DNA of 37,018 bases from Nocardia testacea NBRC 100365. GTDB taxonomy: Bacteria; Actinomycetota; Actinomycetes; Mycobacteriales; Mycobacteriaceae. Within the stretch, counting starts at the first letter, position 1; every line of letters starts with the position of its first letter. Positions 7,176 to 15,186 of this stretch are shown here, in pieces. The stretch spans positions 1-37,018 of the forward strand of contig NZ_BAGJ01000173.1 in assembly GCF_000308775.1 (NCBI RefSeq), read 5' to 3'. The notes below the pieces were generated by a model. It was given only the letters and a program-made list of their open reading frames with translations, was not told the origin of the DNA and did not search any database. The translations under genes were made by a program, and so were the position numbers.

Positions 7176-8549
7176 TCAGGCAGTGGTGGCGGCTCCGTGG
7201 TACTGCGACCTGCTGAACCGCCCGGCGGGCTGGAACCGGCCCAGCACCGCGGCCGCGTCCTCCCCTGTCACCTGGGCGATGAGCTGGTGCGCGTCCGCCA
7301 CCGAATTCACCGGCCGCGCCGCTTGCGGACGGTGCAGTGTGCCCACGAGCGCCGACGCGAAGCGGGGGTCGGCCGCCGCCGCGCTGAAGAACTGGCCGCC
7401 GATCTCGGCGAACTCGGGGTCGCTGAGGAACAGCCGGGTGACCTTGGCGGCGTCCTCGGCGCGGGCATCCAGGAATGCCTCGTACTGCGCGGTGATCCAG
7501 GCGTCGTCGAAGGCGCCGTCGTGCGTGGCCGCCGCGGCGACCAGGCGCTGTGCCTGGATGAGCCCGCTCTGCGCGCCCTGCCCGGCGATCGGGTCGTAGG
7601 CCACGGCGGTATCGCCCAGCGCCGCTACCGCATGCCCGCCCGCGGTATGCCCGACCCCACGCCGGAACAGCGGCCGCACCGCACCCTTGAGCCAGGAGTA
7701 CGGGTCCTCGGTGAGCACCTTCGTGGCGAGTACCTCCGGCAGGTCCCAGTCGAGGTAGTCGCGGTAGAGGTCGGTCACGATGCGATGCGCCGATTCCGCC
7801 GAGTCGGCGGCCGCGAACCGCTTCTCCCAGTCGCCGCCCGGCCGCGCCCAGCCCAGGAACGCCCAGGTCGGCCCGGCGTCCTTGTGCAGGTACGGCCCCC
7901 ACCAGGCCTCGCCTTCCTCGGCGACGATGGAGAAACCGCTGCGGCCGCCACCGGCCGGGCTGCGGTGGGCGAATACCGACTCGTCGTGCGGGAGCCCGGT
8001 CACGGTGACGGTGAGCAGGCTGCGCTGGGGCGCGTCGTAGACGGTGCGGGTCTCGTCCACCTCGAACAGCTGGGACAGCCCGCCCCGGCCGGTCGCGACC
8101 AGGGTGAGATCGTTGTCGGCGGCGATGGGGTCGAGCCGTTCGGGGGTCACCTGGTCGACGACGAACCGGCCCCCGCGTTCCAGGAAGGTGGTGAGCCGTT
8201 CATCGGCCTTGAGCCGGGTGTCGACGGCGAGACCGTGGAAACCGTCGAACGCGCCGTCGAAGGCGATCAGCTCCTCGCCGCCGCCGGCGACACGGACCGT
8301 GAGGCCGCTGTGCAGCGGTGCGCGGTCGAGGTAGGTGGGCAGCCCGAGCGCCGCTTCGGCGGCCTGGGCCTCCCCGAAGATCAGCGCGGTACCGGTGGCC
8401 GGCACCTTGTCGCGCAGATCGCGCCGACCCTTGTCGCTGTAGACGGTGACCGTGAAGCCGGCGTCGAGCAGGCCGAGCGCCGCGGTCACGCCGGTCTGGC
8501 CGGCGCCGATCACGGCGGCCTTACGGTGGGAGGTGTGCTGTGTTGTCAT
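7176..8549 (-). CDS. StyA-like FAD-dependent monooxygenase (styrene/indole monooxygenase family)
   Basis: A 457-aa single-component FAD protein. The N-terminal Rossmann motif AVIGAGQTGVTAALGLL (about 11-27) binds FAD. A middle beta-rich region fits the substrate-binding domain of styrene monooxygenase StyA. A second flavin segment (GDTAVAYDPIAGQGAQSG) carries the Asp-Pro and glycines of the pyrophosphate site. StyA enzymes epoxidise styrene or indole, and some oxidise sulfides to sulfoxides, using FADH2 from a separate reductase (StyB), which is not present here. ATG at 8549 chosen because it begins the conserved domain; the ribosome site is weak. Divergent from msrC and among sulfur genes, so a thioether substrate is possible (inference). 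Confidence 0.75.
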   Translation of the reverse strand: MTTQHTSHRKAAVIGAGQTGVTAALGLLDAGFTVTVYSDKGRRDLRDKVPATGTALIFGEAQAAEAALGLPTYLDRAPLHSGLTVRVAGGGEELIAFDGAFDGFHGLAVDTRLKADERLTTFLERGGRFVVDQVTPERLDPIAADNDLTLVATGRGGLSQLFEVDETRTVYDAPQRSLLTVTVTGLPHDESVFAHRSPAGGGRSGFSIVAEEGEAWWGPYLHKDAGPTWAFLGWARPGGDWEKRFAAADSAESAHRIVTDLYRDYLDWDLPEVLATKVLTEDPYSWLKGAVRPLFRRGVGHTAGGHAVAALGDTAVAYDPIAGQGAQSGLIQAQRLVAAAATHDGAFDDAWITAQYEAFLDARAEDAAKVTRLFLSDPEFAEIGGQFFSAAAADPRFASALVGTLHRPQAARPVNSVADAHQLIAQVTGEDAAAVLGRFQPAGRFSRSQYHGAATTA

Positions 8550-8686
8550 AGCGCCATGGTCACGATCACGGCGGCCGGGCTGCACTATTACACTCACCGC
8601 GAATTGATGCCGAACCGCACCGCACCGCAGCATTTTTCGTGACATCATCGACGGTTTCCGGGAATCCGGGCCGGCCGGGGTCGCTC

Positions 8687-8692
8687 TACCAT
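8687..8692 (+). promoter_or_regulatory. -10 box for a leaderless msrC transcript
   Basis: TACCAT lies exactly 7 nt before the ATG at 8700, so transcription should start at or next to the start codon. There is no Shine-Dalgarno, which fits a leaderless mRNA. Confidence 0.45.
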
Positions 8693-8699
8693 CCGGTGC

Positions 8700-9194
8700 A
8701 TGACCTTCGACCTCGACCCGCCGACCGGCGACCGTGCCGAGGGGTATCGGCAGCTCACCGCACAGGCCGCCGCCCTACTGTCCGGCGAAACCGACCGGAT
8801 CGCGAACGCCGCCAATCTGAGCGCGCTGATCTACCACAGCCTGGGCGAGGTGAACTGGGCCGGTTTCTACTTCTACGACGGCCGTGAACTCGTCGTCGGA
8901 CCCTTCCAGGGCAAGCCGGCCTGTGTCCGGATCGCGCTCGGCGCGGGTGTGTGCGGCACCGCCGCACACACCCGCCGTACCCAACTGGTCCCCGATGTCC
9001 ACGCCTATCCCGGCCATATCGCCTGCGACGCCGACAGCCGGTCGGAGATCGTGGTGCCGCTGATCGGGGGCGACGGTGGGCTGATCGGCGTGCTCGACCT
9101 CGACAGTCCGCGCGCCGCGCGGTTCGACGAGACCGACCGGCGCGGACTCGAATCGATCGCCGAGGTCTTCGTCCGGTCGCTGTCCGGGCGCTGA
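8700..9194 (+). CDS. msrC: Free methionine-R-sulfoxide reductase (GAF-domain fRMsr)
   Basis: A 164-aa single GAF domain with the complete fRMsr signature: GKPACVRI (Cys75), GAGVCGTAA (Cys85) and HIACDADSRSEIVVP (Cys109). The spacing of the three cysteines (10 and 24) equals that recalled for the E. coli enzyme. It reduces free Met-R-sulfoxide to Met in the cytosol, with a Cys disulfide recycled by thioredoxin. The ATG is supported by the -10 box 7 nt upstream (leaderless) and by the family length of about 160 aa. It sits between the StyA-like gene and the VOC-LuxR pair, inside the organosulfur region, linking methionine repair to sulfur use. Confidence 0.92.
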   Translation: MTFDLDPPTGDRAEGYRQLTAQAAALLSGETDRIANAANLSALIYHSLGEVNWAGFYFYDGRELVVGPFQGKPACVRIALGAGVCGTAAHTRRTQLVPDVHAYPGHIACDADSRSEIVVPLIGGDGGLIGVLDLDSPRAARFDETDRRGLESIAEVFVRSLSGR

Positions 9195-9217
9195 GCGGCG
9201 CTACGCCGGCGGTGGTC

Positions 9218-9589
9218 CTACCGCCGGATCCGCTCCGGTGCCCGGCGGTGCAGGCGCCGGCGGCGCGGCGTTGCGCCCTCGGCTTCCTGACGCACCTGCG
9301 CGACGAGGTGGTCGGGGACGAACGAAGCGATGTCGTACCGCGAGCCGATCACCAGTTTGCGCAGGACGGACGCCAATTGCGCCTCGGTGGTACGCACCGA
9401 GGTGCCCCGGCGGGCCGCGATCGCCCGGTCGGTCCAGCCCGCGGCGGCGAACAGCGCGACCGTACGCTCGGCCCCGGTCAGCTCGCTCCACTGTTCCCGG
9501 CCGGCGGTAGGCCCGGGTGCCGCGCCCACGCGACAATCGCAGGCGCCCAGTGCCGCCGGGCGGGCACGGAGGTCGTGCAGCGCCGGCAT
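9218..9589 (-). CDS. LuxR/GerE-type HTH transcriptional regulator (short)
   Basis: A 123-aa protein with a C-terminal GerE-type helix-turn-helix at about residues 33-90: WSELTGAERTVALFAAAGWT, DRAIAARRGTSVRTTEAQLA, SVLRKL. The order LT-ERxV-GxTDRxIA-SVRTxEAxLxxVLRKL is diagnostic. There is no receiver or autoinducer domain in front, only about 30 residues of Ala/Cys-rich sequence, so it is a stand-alone DNA-binding protein or relic of a larger regulator. The C-terminus is Arg-rich. ATG at 9589 overlaps the TGA of the VOC gene (TGATG); a GTG one codon upstream is equally possible. Co-transcribed with the VOC protein; convergent with msrC. Confidence 0.7.
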   Translation of the reverse strand: MPALHDLRARPAALGACDCRVGAAPGPTAGREQWSELTGAERTVALFAAAGWTDRAIAARRGTSVRTTEAQLASVLRKLVIGSRYDIASFVPDHLVAQVRQEAEGATPRRRRLHRRAPERIRR

Positions 9590-10020
9590 CACAGCGGAGC
9601 CGTGAGCTCGAGATGGATCCCGTCGGGGTCGTCGAACGACAGGATCGCGATGCCGAACTGGTCCATCTCGATGACCTCGCCGTGCTCGATACCCGCGGCC
9701 GCCAGTCGTTCGGCCGCGGTGACGAGGTCCTGCCGGGAGTCCACGCCGAAGCTCAGATGGTCCAGGCCGACCCGCTCGGAGTCGAACGTATCTCCCGCGG
9801 GGGCCACCGGGCGCAGGCCCAGCAGCAGGGCGCCGGCCTGGAAGACGCAGCCGCCGTAGAGCCGGTGCGGATCGGTGCGCACCTCCGGGTCGTCGGGGCG
9901 TCCGGGGGATTCGGCGACGATATCGAACCCGAGCACATCACGGTAGAAGTCGCGGGACCGATCGATGTCGGTCACCGTGAGGCGGATGTGGTGGGGGCCA
10001 CGGGTGGCGAGGACGGGCAT
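9589..10020 (-). CDS. VOC (glyoxalase/extradiol dioxygenase fold) family protein
   Basis: A 143-aa vicinal-oxygen-chelate protein with the paired beta-alpha-beta-beta-beta modules. Module 1 is HHIRLTVTDIDRSRDFYRDVLGFDIV, with the first metal His near residue 10. Module 2 is LDHLSFGVDSRQDLVTAAERL. The C-terminal DPDGIHLELTAP carries the metal-ligand Glu. Family members include glyoxalase I, dioxygenases and antibiotic-binding proteins; the substrate is unknown. ATG at 10020 has GGAG about 5 nt upstream; the GTG at 10026 would overlap that site. Operon with the LuxR gene (TGATG overlap), divergent from the GlxA-type regulator, which may control it. Confidence 0.82.
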   Translation of the reverse strand: MPVLATRGPHHIRLTVTDIDRSRDFYRDVLGFDIVAESPGRPDDPEVRTDPHRLYGGCVFQAGALLLGLRPVAPAGDTFDSERVGLDHLSFGVDSRQDLVTAAERLAAAGIEHGEVIEMDQFGIAILSFDDPDGIHLELTAPL

Positions 10021-10135
10021 GTGCACTCCGGAGTGGGTGTCGCGCTGGACGTCGAGGGGGTGAGCAAACCGACCGGCTGGACCGGTGCGGTCTCTTCATC
10101 GCGCAAGCGTAGGACCGATTCATCCCGAACAGCAG

Positions 10136-10170
10136 TGTCGGAAACGACATTTTTCGTACTATTCCCGACA
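10136..10170 (+). promoter_or_regulatory. Promoter and dyad operator of the GlxA-type regulator gene
   Basis: TACTAT (10157-10162) is a -10 box 7 nt before the ATG at 10170, again predicting a leaderless mRNA. TGTCGGAAA (10136-10144) and TTCCCGACA (10162-10170) form an 8-of-9 inverted repeat that covers the -35 region and the transcription start, a plausible autoregulatory site. Confidence 0.45.
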
Positions 10171-11144
10171 TGGACGTAATCATCTTCGTCGTGGACGGTG
10201 TCGCCGATTTCGGGTTCACCGCTCTGCTCGAAACCTTCGCCACGGCGAACGCGGTGCGCGCGAATCTGGACGCGCCACCGGAGCCGTGGCAGGTCCGGGT
10301 CGCCGCGCTGGGCACCGAGATCCGTTCCGGCCATGGTCACACGGTGCCCACGGTCCCGTTCCGCGAACTCACCGATGCCCCTGACCTGTTCCTGGTACCC
10401 GCGGTCAGCACGCTCGGCGCCGAGGCCCTGATCGAGCTGGTCTCCGCTCCCGAGAACGCCCCCGTGCTCGATCGGATCCGCGATATCCATGTCACCGGCG
10501 CCCGCTTCGGCGCCGCCTGTACGGGCACCTTCCTGCTGGCCGAGGCCGGAGTGCTGAACGGGCGCCGGGCGACCACCAGTTGGTGGCTGGGCCCGAGCTT
10601 CCGGCGGCGCTACCCGGAGGTGGAGTTGGACGAGAGCGCGACGCTGTGCCGGAGCGACCGGGTGATCACGGCGGGCGCCGCGCTGTCGCATCTGGATCTG
10701 GCGCTGTCGTTCGTGCACGCGCGCAGTCCCGCGCTCGCCGACATCGTCGGCCGGTACCTGGCCGACGGAAACCGCCGCACCCAGGCGAACTTCGCCGTCC
10801 CCGAGGTGATCGCCGCCGGCAATTCGCTCACCTCCGGTTTCGAGCGGTGGGTCCGCGAACACATCGGCGAGGGTTTCCGGATCTCGCGGGCCGCCGCCGA
10901 ACTCGGCGTCACCGAACGCAGCCTGCAACGCGCCACCCAGGCCGAACTGGGCAGATCACCGCGCGATTTCGTGGACGACATCCGGCTCGAGCGCGCCGCG
11001 CACCTACTGCGCACGACGCCGCTGACGGTGGACACCGTAGCGGCGAAGGTCGGCTATCTGAACGGCGGTACGCTGCGCAGCCTCGTCCGGCGGCGCCGCG
11101 GTATGTCCATGGCCGAGTTCCGGGCGGCCGGGCCGGCGTGGTGA
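10170..11144 (+). CDS. GlxA-type transcriptional regulator (DJ-1/PfpI domain + AraC HTH)
   Basis: A 324-aa protein. Residues 1-185 form a DJ-1/PfpI-like domain with the Cys at the nucleophile position (GAACTGT, Cys117) and the family phrase EAGVLNGRRATTSWW. Residues about 225-318 form a double AraC-type helix-turn-helix ending AAKVGYLNGGTLRSLVRRRRGMSMAEFR. GlxA-type regulators control varied catabolic and stress genes; the PfpI domain is a sensor, not a known enzyme. ATG at 10170 has no Shine-Dalgarno but a -10 box at the right distance. Divergent from the VOC-LuxR operon, its most likely target together with itself. Confidence 0.88.
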   Translation: MDVIIFVVDGVADFGFTALLETFATANAVRANLDAPPEPWQVRVAALGTEIRSGHGHTVPTVPFRELTDAPDLFLVPAVSTLGAEALIELVSAPENAPVLDRIRDIHVTGARFGAACTGTFLLAEAGVLNGRRATTSWWLGPSFRRRYPEVELDESATLCRSDRVITAGAALSHLDLALSFVHARSPALADIVGRYLADGNRRTQANFAVPEVIAAGNSLTSGFERWVREHIGEGFRISRAAAELGVTERSLQRATQAELGRSPRDFVDDIRLERAAHLLRTTPLTVDTVAAKVGYLNGGTLRSLVRRRRGMSMAEFRAAGPAW

Positions 11145-11201
11145 CCCTGCCCCGGCAAACCCGGATCGCGGTCGCCCGAGACCGGCCGACAGCACACGTG
11201 A

Positions 11202-12632
11202 CTAGGGGATCAGCTCCCCGGACACAGTGCGCGATACGTCATCCGGAAGCGCGGTGGAACCGGGCCCGCCCAGCCGGTAGCGCGCTCCCCGATGCTCGGG
11301 CGGGAGCCGGTCTCCCCGTTCGAACAAGGCGTTGCGCAGGGTACCCGGCACGTACTCGGCCGGATAGACGCCGCGTTCGGTCAGCACCGGGATCACATAC
11401 CGGACGATGTCCTCGAACGTTCCGGGCGTGACGGCGTAGGCGAGATTGAACCCGTCCACGTCGGTATCGTCCACCCATTCCTGCAGCCGGTCGGCCACCG
11501 TCGCGCCGGAGCCGACGAACACCGGCCCGATCCCGCCGATTCCGGCCCAGCGCCCGATATCGCGGACCGTCCATTCCCGGCCGTCGTCGTCGAACTCCTG
11601 GAACGCCGCCACCGCCGAACGGATCGCGTTGCTCTCCACCTCGCCGATGGGATCGTCGAGGTCGTAGCGGGACAGGTCGATTCCCATCCAGCCCGACATG
11701 AACACCAGTCCGCCCTCGACACTGGCGTAGGACAGGTACTCCTCGTGTTTGCGGTGCGCGGCCTCGTCGGTGGCATCGGTGACGATGGTGGCCAGCGCGT
11801 AGATCCGGGCGGCGTGGCGGTCCCGGCCCGCCGCCTCGAGCGCCGCCCGGATACCGGACACCGTCTGCGCGAGTACTCGTTTCGACGGTGCGGCGACGAA
11901 GATCGCCTCGGCGTTCTCGGCGGCGAAGCGCACCCCGCGCGGCGAGGCGCCCGCCTGGAAGATCACCGGCGTCCGCTGCGGCGACGGCTCGGAAAGGTGC
12001 ACGCCGGGGACCGTGTAGTGCCGTCCGGAGTGGCCGATATGGTGCACCTTCGCCGGGTCGACGTAGATATTTCGTTCCCGGTCGCGGACGACCGCGTCGT
12101 CCTCCCAGGACCCCTCCCACAGCTTGTAGAGCACTTCCAGGTATTCGTCTGCCTGGTCGTAGCGGTCGTCGTGATCGAGCTGATCGTCTGCCCCGAAATT
12201 CCGCGCGGCCGAGGGCAGATATCCCGTGACGACATTCCACCCGATCCGGCCGCGGGTCAGATGGTCCAGCGTGGACAACCGGCGGGCGAACGGATACGGA
12301 TGCTCGAATCCGGTGCCGGTGGTGATCCCGAAGCCGAGATGTTCGGTCACCGCCGCCATCGCCGAGACCAGCAGCAGTGGGTCGGCCACCGGGATCTGCG
12401 CGCCGTTGCGCAGCGCCGCGCGATCGTCGCCGCCGTAGACGTCGTAGGTGCCGAGCACATCGGCGATGAACAGACCGTCGAACCGCCCGCGCTCCAGCAG
12501 CGCGGCCAGCTCGGTCCAGTAGCTCAGTTCCTTGTACCGGTGTGATTGATCGTCGGGATGCCGCCACAGTCCGGGAGACTGGTGGGCGACACAGTTCATA
12601 TCGAAGGCGTTGAAGCGGATCCGCCGGGCCAT
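11202..12632 (-). CDS. DszA/NtaA-type flavin-dependent monooxygenase (LLM class)
   Basis: A 476-aa luciferase-like monooxygenase of the NtaA/SnaA/DszA (and DmoA) subfamily. Signs are the N-terminal IRFNAFDMNCVAHQSPGLWRHP, then SYWTELAALLERGRFDGLFIADVLGTYDVYGG, GRIGWNVVTGYLPSAARNFG, DQADEYLEVLYKLWEGSW, and PVIFQAGASPRGVRFAAENAEAIFVA. The family cleaves C-S or C-N bonds with FMNH2: dibenzothiophene sulfone (DszA), dimethyl sulfide (DmoA), nitrilotriacetate (NtaA). Paired with a DszC-like enzyme by a TGATG overlap, a sulfone or sulfide substrate is most likely. ATG at 12632 begins the conserved domain. No flavin reductase adjoins. Confidence 0.85.
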   Translation of the reverse strand: MARRIRFNAFDMNCVAHQSPGLWRHPDDQSHRYKELSYWTELAALLERGRFDGLFIADVLGTYDVYGGDDRAALRNGAQIPVADPLLLVSAMAAVTEHLGFGITTGTGFEHPYPFARRLSTLDHLTRGRIGWNVVTGYLPSAARNFGADDQLDHDDRYDQADEYLEVLYKLWEGSWEDDAVVRDRERNIYVDPAKVHHIGHSGRHYTVPGVHLSEPSPQRTPVIFQAGASPRGVRFAAENAEAIFVAAPSKRVLAQTVSGIRAALEAAGRDRHAARIYALATIVTDATDEAAHRKHEEYLSYASVEGGLVFMSGWMGIDLSRYDLDDPIGEVESNAIRSAVAAFQEFDDDGREWTVRDIGRWAGIGGIGPVFVGSGATVADRLQEWVDDTDVDGFNLAYAVTPGTFEDIVRYVIPVLTERGVYPAEYVPGTLRNALFERGDRLPPEHRGARYRLGGPGSTALPDDVSRTVSGELIP

Positions 12633-13849
12633 CACACCGCCCCGTCCACCGGCTTGCGCTCCCCCGCGCTCCACGCGAACGGCAGCTGGGTGCCGTTCAG
12701 CAGGTGGTCACCGATGGCCCGGGCCTTCTGGATGGCCGGGTTGTGCACCGAGATGGTGCGCGCATTGCGCCAGTGGCGGTCCAGCCGCAGCCCCTCCGAG
12801 GTGATGGACGCTCCGCCCACCTCGAACAGCTGGGTCGTGGCGGCCAGCACGGTATCGATCACACCGAGCTGGGCCTGGGCCGCCGCCAGTTCGGCGTCGA
12901 TCAGACCCTGTTCCTCGGTGGCGCCGGCGGCGAGCACCTCGTCGAGTACGTCGGCGACCGCCAGCACACTGGCGCGGGCCCCGAACGCCGCTGCCGACAA
13001 CCGGCCGATCACCTGCTGCACCAGCGGATCGTGGCGGGGCAGGTCGGCCGCGGAATGGGTGTAGCCGCGGCGCCGCGCGGCCACCCATTCGCGGGTGTCG
13101 CGTTCGGCCCGCTGCGCGATCCCGGCCAGCACCGCGAGCTGGAACAGCTGCAGGTAGGAGGTCGAATAGGTGGCCCCGGCGTCCCCGTAGCCCGGGCCCA
13201 GAATACGGTCCGGCGCAATGGCGACGTCGGTGAACTCGGTGGTACCGCTGGCGGTCAGCCGCTGCCCGAAACCGTCCCAGTCGTCGTGCTGTCGCACCCC
13301 CTCGGCCTCGGCGTCCGCCAGCACACTGACCCGTTCGCCCTCGCGGTCCGCGGCGACCAGGATGTGGTCGGCGTACAGCGATCCGGTGCTGTAGTACTTG
13401 GTCCCGTTGAGCACCCAGCCGTCCCCGGACCGCGTCAGCCGGGTCCGGTACCGGTCCACCGCGCCCACGCCGGGTTCGGTGATCGCATTCCCGACCAGCG
13501 TCCCCTGCGTGATCTTGCGCAACCACTCGTCGCGCGCCGGACCCGCCTCGGCGAGCAACTGGTCCTCCACGAACACGAAATGCACGCGCAGCGCCTGCGG
13601 CAGGTTCGACTCGGCGGCGGCCAGTTCGATCAGCTGCCGGAACAGCTGGCGCACGCTCGCGCCGTACCCGCCGTATTCGACCGGCACCCGCAGCGCGCCG
13701 AACCGGGCCGCGCGCAATCGGCGCACTTCGTCGTGGGCGAGCCGGCGGTCGATCTCGCGCTCGACCGCGCCCGCCGCGATATCGGCGTAGATCGGCGCGA
13801 ATACCGCGTCCAGATCGGTATCGGAGACAGGTTGTGCGGTGGAAGTCAT
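12632..13849 (-). CDS. DszC/SfnB-like flavin-dependent monooxygenase (acyl-CoA dehydrogenase fold)
   Basis: A 405-aa acyl-CoA dehydrogenase-fold flavoprotein, paralogous to the SfnB-like protein at 4523-5737. Shared landmarks: NAITEPG, LNGTKYYSTGSLYADHI, WDGFGQRLTASGTTEF, and the C-terminal LFEVGGASITSEGLRLDRHWRNARTISVHNP. DszC/SfnB-type enzymes oxygenate sulfur compounds with reduced flavin and lack the dehydrogenase catalytic Glu. ATG at 13849 chosen at the start of similarity; a longer open frame runs into the divergent promoter region. First gene of an operon with the DszA-like gene (TGATG). The pair probably performs sequential S-oxidation and C-S cleavage. Confidence 0.83.
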   Translation of the reverse strand: MTSTAQPVSDTDLDAVFAPIYADIAAGAVEREIDRRLAHDEVRRLRAARFGALRVPVEYGGYGASVRQLFRQLIELAAAESNLPQALRVHFVFVEDQLLAEAGPARDEWLRKITQGTLVGNAITEPGVGAVDRYRTRLTRSGDGWVLNGTKYYSTGSLYADHILVAADREGERVSVLADAEAEGVRQHDDWDGFGQRLTASGTTEFTDVAIAPDRILGPGYGDAGATYSTSYLQLFQLAVLAGIAQRAERDTREWVAARRRGYTHSAADLPRHDPLVQQVIGRLSAAAFGARASVLAVADVLDEVLAAGATEEQGLIDAELAAAQAQLGVIDTVLAATTQLFEVGGASITSEGLRLDRHWRNARTISVHNPAIQKARAIGDHLLNGTQLPFAWSAGERKPVDGAV

Positions 13850-13880
13850 CACTCCACGATCACCGACCCCGCACTTCCCC

Positions 13881-13946
13881 TCACCGGTTACACGCAGCCG
13901 GATCGAAACACTCGCGGCAAAAAATCCCGCCGATTCCAACCGGTGA
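13881..13946. promoter_or_regulatory. Inverted repeat between divergent sulfur operons (candidate operator)
   Basis: TCACCGGTT (13881-13889) and AACCGGTGA (13938-13946) are a perfect 9-bp inverted repeat 57 bp apart in the 191-bp region between the DszC-like operon and the ssuD-like gene. Each arm contains a self-complementary ACCGGT. It could be a two-site operator shared by both directions; no regulator can be assigned. Confidence 0.4.
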
Positions 13947-14040
13947 CACCGCGCCCGTGGTCGGTCAGGATCACAGATCGGCCCGGCGAGGAGCTCGGCC
14001 ACCGCACTGTCCGCTCCAGAGCCCCTCGAGGAGATTTCCG

Positions 14041-15186
14041 GTGAGTCTGTCGTTCCACTGGTTCCTACCCACCTACGGCGATTCCCGCGGCCTGATGGCC
14101 GGCGGCCACGGCACGTCCATGTCCGGCGACCGTCCCGCCTCGCTCCGCTACCTGAACCAGATCGCCGGCGCCGCCGAGGAGAACGGCTTCGAGGCGGTAC
14201 TCACCCCGACCGGCGCCTGGTGCGAAGACGCCTGGCTGGCCACCGCCATGCTGGTGGAGACCACCGAGACCCTGAAATTCCTGGTCGCCTTCCGTCCCGG
14301 CCTGGTGAGCCCGACCCTGGCCGCGCAGATGGCCGGCACCTATCAGCGGCATTCCCGGGGCCGGCTGCTGCTGAACGTGGTCACCGGCGGTGAACCGCAC
14401 GAACAGCAGGCGTTCGGCGATTTCCTGGACAAGGAGCAGCGCTACGAGCGCACCGGCGAATTCCTGCACATCGTGCGCGAACTGTGGGAGTCGCGGGAGC
14501 CGATCAGCTTCGAGGGCAAACACCTCCAGGTGCGCGATGCCCTGCTCAACAACCACCCCGACCCGGTCCCCCCGGTGTTCTTCGGCGGCTCCTCCGCCGC
14601 CGCGGGCCCGGTCGCCGCGCAATACGCCGACACCTACCTGACCTGGGGTGAACCGCTGGTCGCGGTCGGCAAGAAACTGGACTGGATCCGCGGCCTGGCC
14701 GCCGAGCGCAATCGCACCCTCGACTACGGCATCCGCCTGCACGTCATCACCCGCGACACCTCCGAGGCCGCCTGGGCCGAAGCCGACCGGCTGCTGCAGG
14801 GCATCGATCCGGCCGATATCGAGCGCGTACAAGCCAATCTCGCGCGGAGCGAATCCGAGGGCCAGCGCCGCATGCTCGAACTGCACGGCGGCCGCACCGA
14901 CCGTCTGGAGATCGCCCCCAACCTGTGGGCGGGCGTCGGCCTCGTCCGCGGCGGGGCGGGCACCGCGCTGGTCGGCTCGCACGAAGAGGTCGCCGAACGG
15001 CTCGTCGAGTACTCGCGGCTGGGTCTCACCCACTTCATCCTGTCCGGCTACCCGCACGTCGAGGAGGCGTACTGGTTCGGCGAGGGCGTGCTGCCGATCC
15101 TGGAGAGGAAGGGCCTGTGGCGCCGGCCGGTCGACCGGCCCGTCGCGGCCACCGGCACCCCGTTCGCCACCGCCTCCACCAGCTGA
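14041..15186 (+). CDS. ssuD: SsuD/MsuD-like alkanesulfonate monooxygenase (FMNH2-dependent)
   Basis: A 381-aa TIM-barrel monooxygenase of SsuD length and order: LSFHWFLPTYGDSR at the N-terminus, PTGAWCEDAWLATAMLVETT, FLVAFRPGLVSPTLAAQMAGT, the diagnostic NVVTGGEPHEQQAFGDFLDKEQRYER, PPVFFGGSSAAAGPVAAQYADTYLTWGEP, and LTHFILSGYPHVEEAYWFGEGVLP. SsuD desulfonates C2-C10 sulfonates to aldehyde and sulfite; MsuD acts on methanesulfonate. GTG at 14041 follows GAGGAGAT by about 6 nt. Methanesulfinate from SfnG can become methanesulfonate, so the enzyme may finish that route. ssuE (reductase) and ssuABC (uptake) are absent, so they must lie elsewhere. Confidence 0.9.
   Translation: MSLSFHWFLPTYGDSRGLMAGGHGTSMSGDRPASLRYLNQIAGAAEENGFEAVLTPTGAWCEDAWLATAMLVETTETLKFLVAFRPGLVSPTLAAQMAGTYQRHSRGRLLLNVVTGGEPHEQQAFGDFLDKEQRYERTGEFLHIVRELWESREPISFEGKHLQVRDALLNNHPDPVPPVFFGGSSAAAGPVAAQYADTYLTWGEPLVAVGKKLDWIRGLAAERNRTLDYGIRLHVITRDTSEAAWAEADRLLQGIDPADIERVQANLARSESEGQRRMLELHGGRTDRLEIAPNLWAGVGLVRGGAGTALVGSHEEVAERLVEYSRLGLTHFILSGYPHVEEAYWFGEGVLPILERKGLWRRPVDRPVAATGTPFATASTS

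Noticed and set aside
11239..12545. Long plus- and minus-strand open frames overlapping the DszA-like gene
   Set aside because: They are high-GC shadow frames with Arg/Gly/Pro-rich composition and no motifs.
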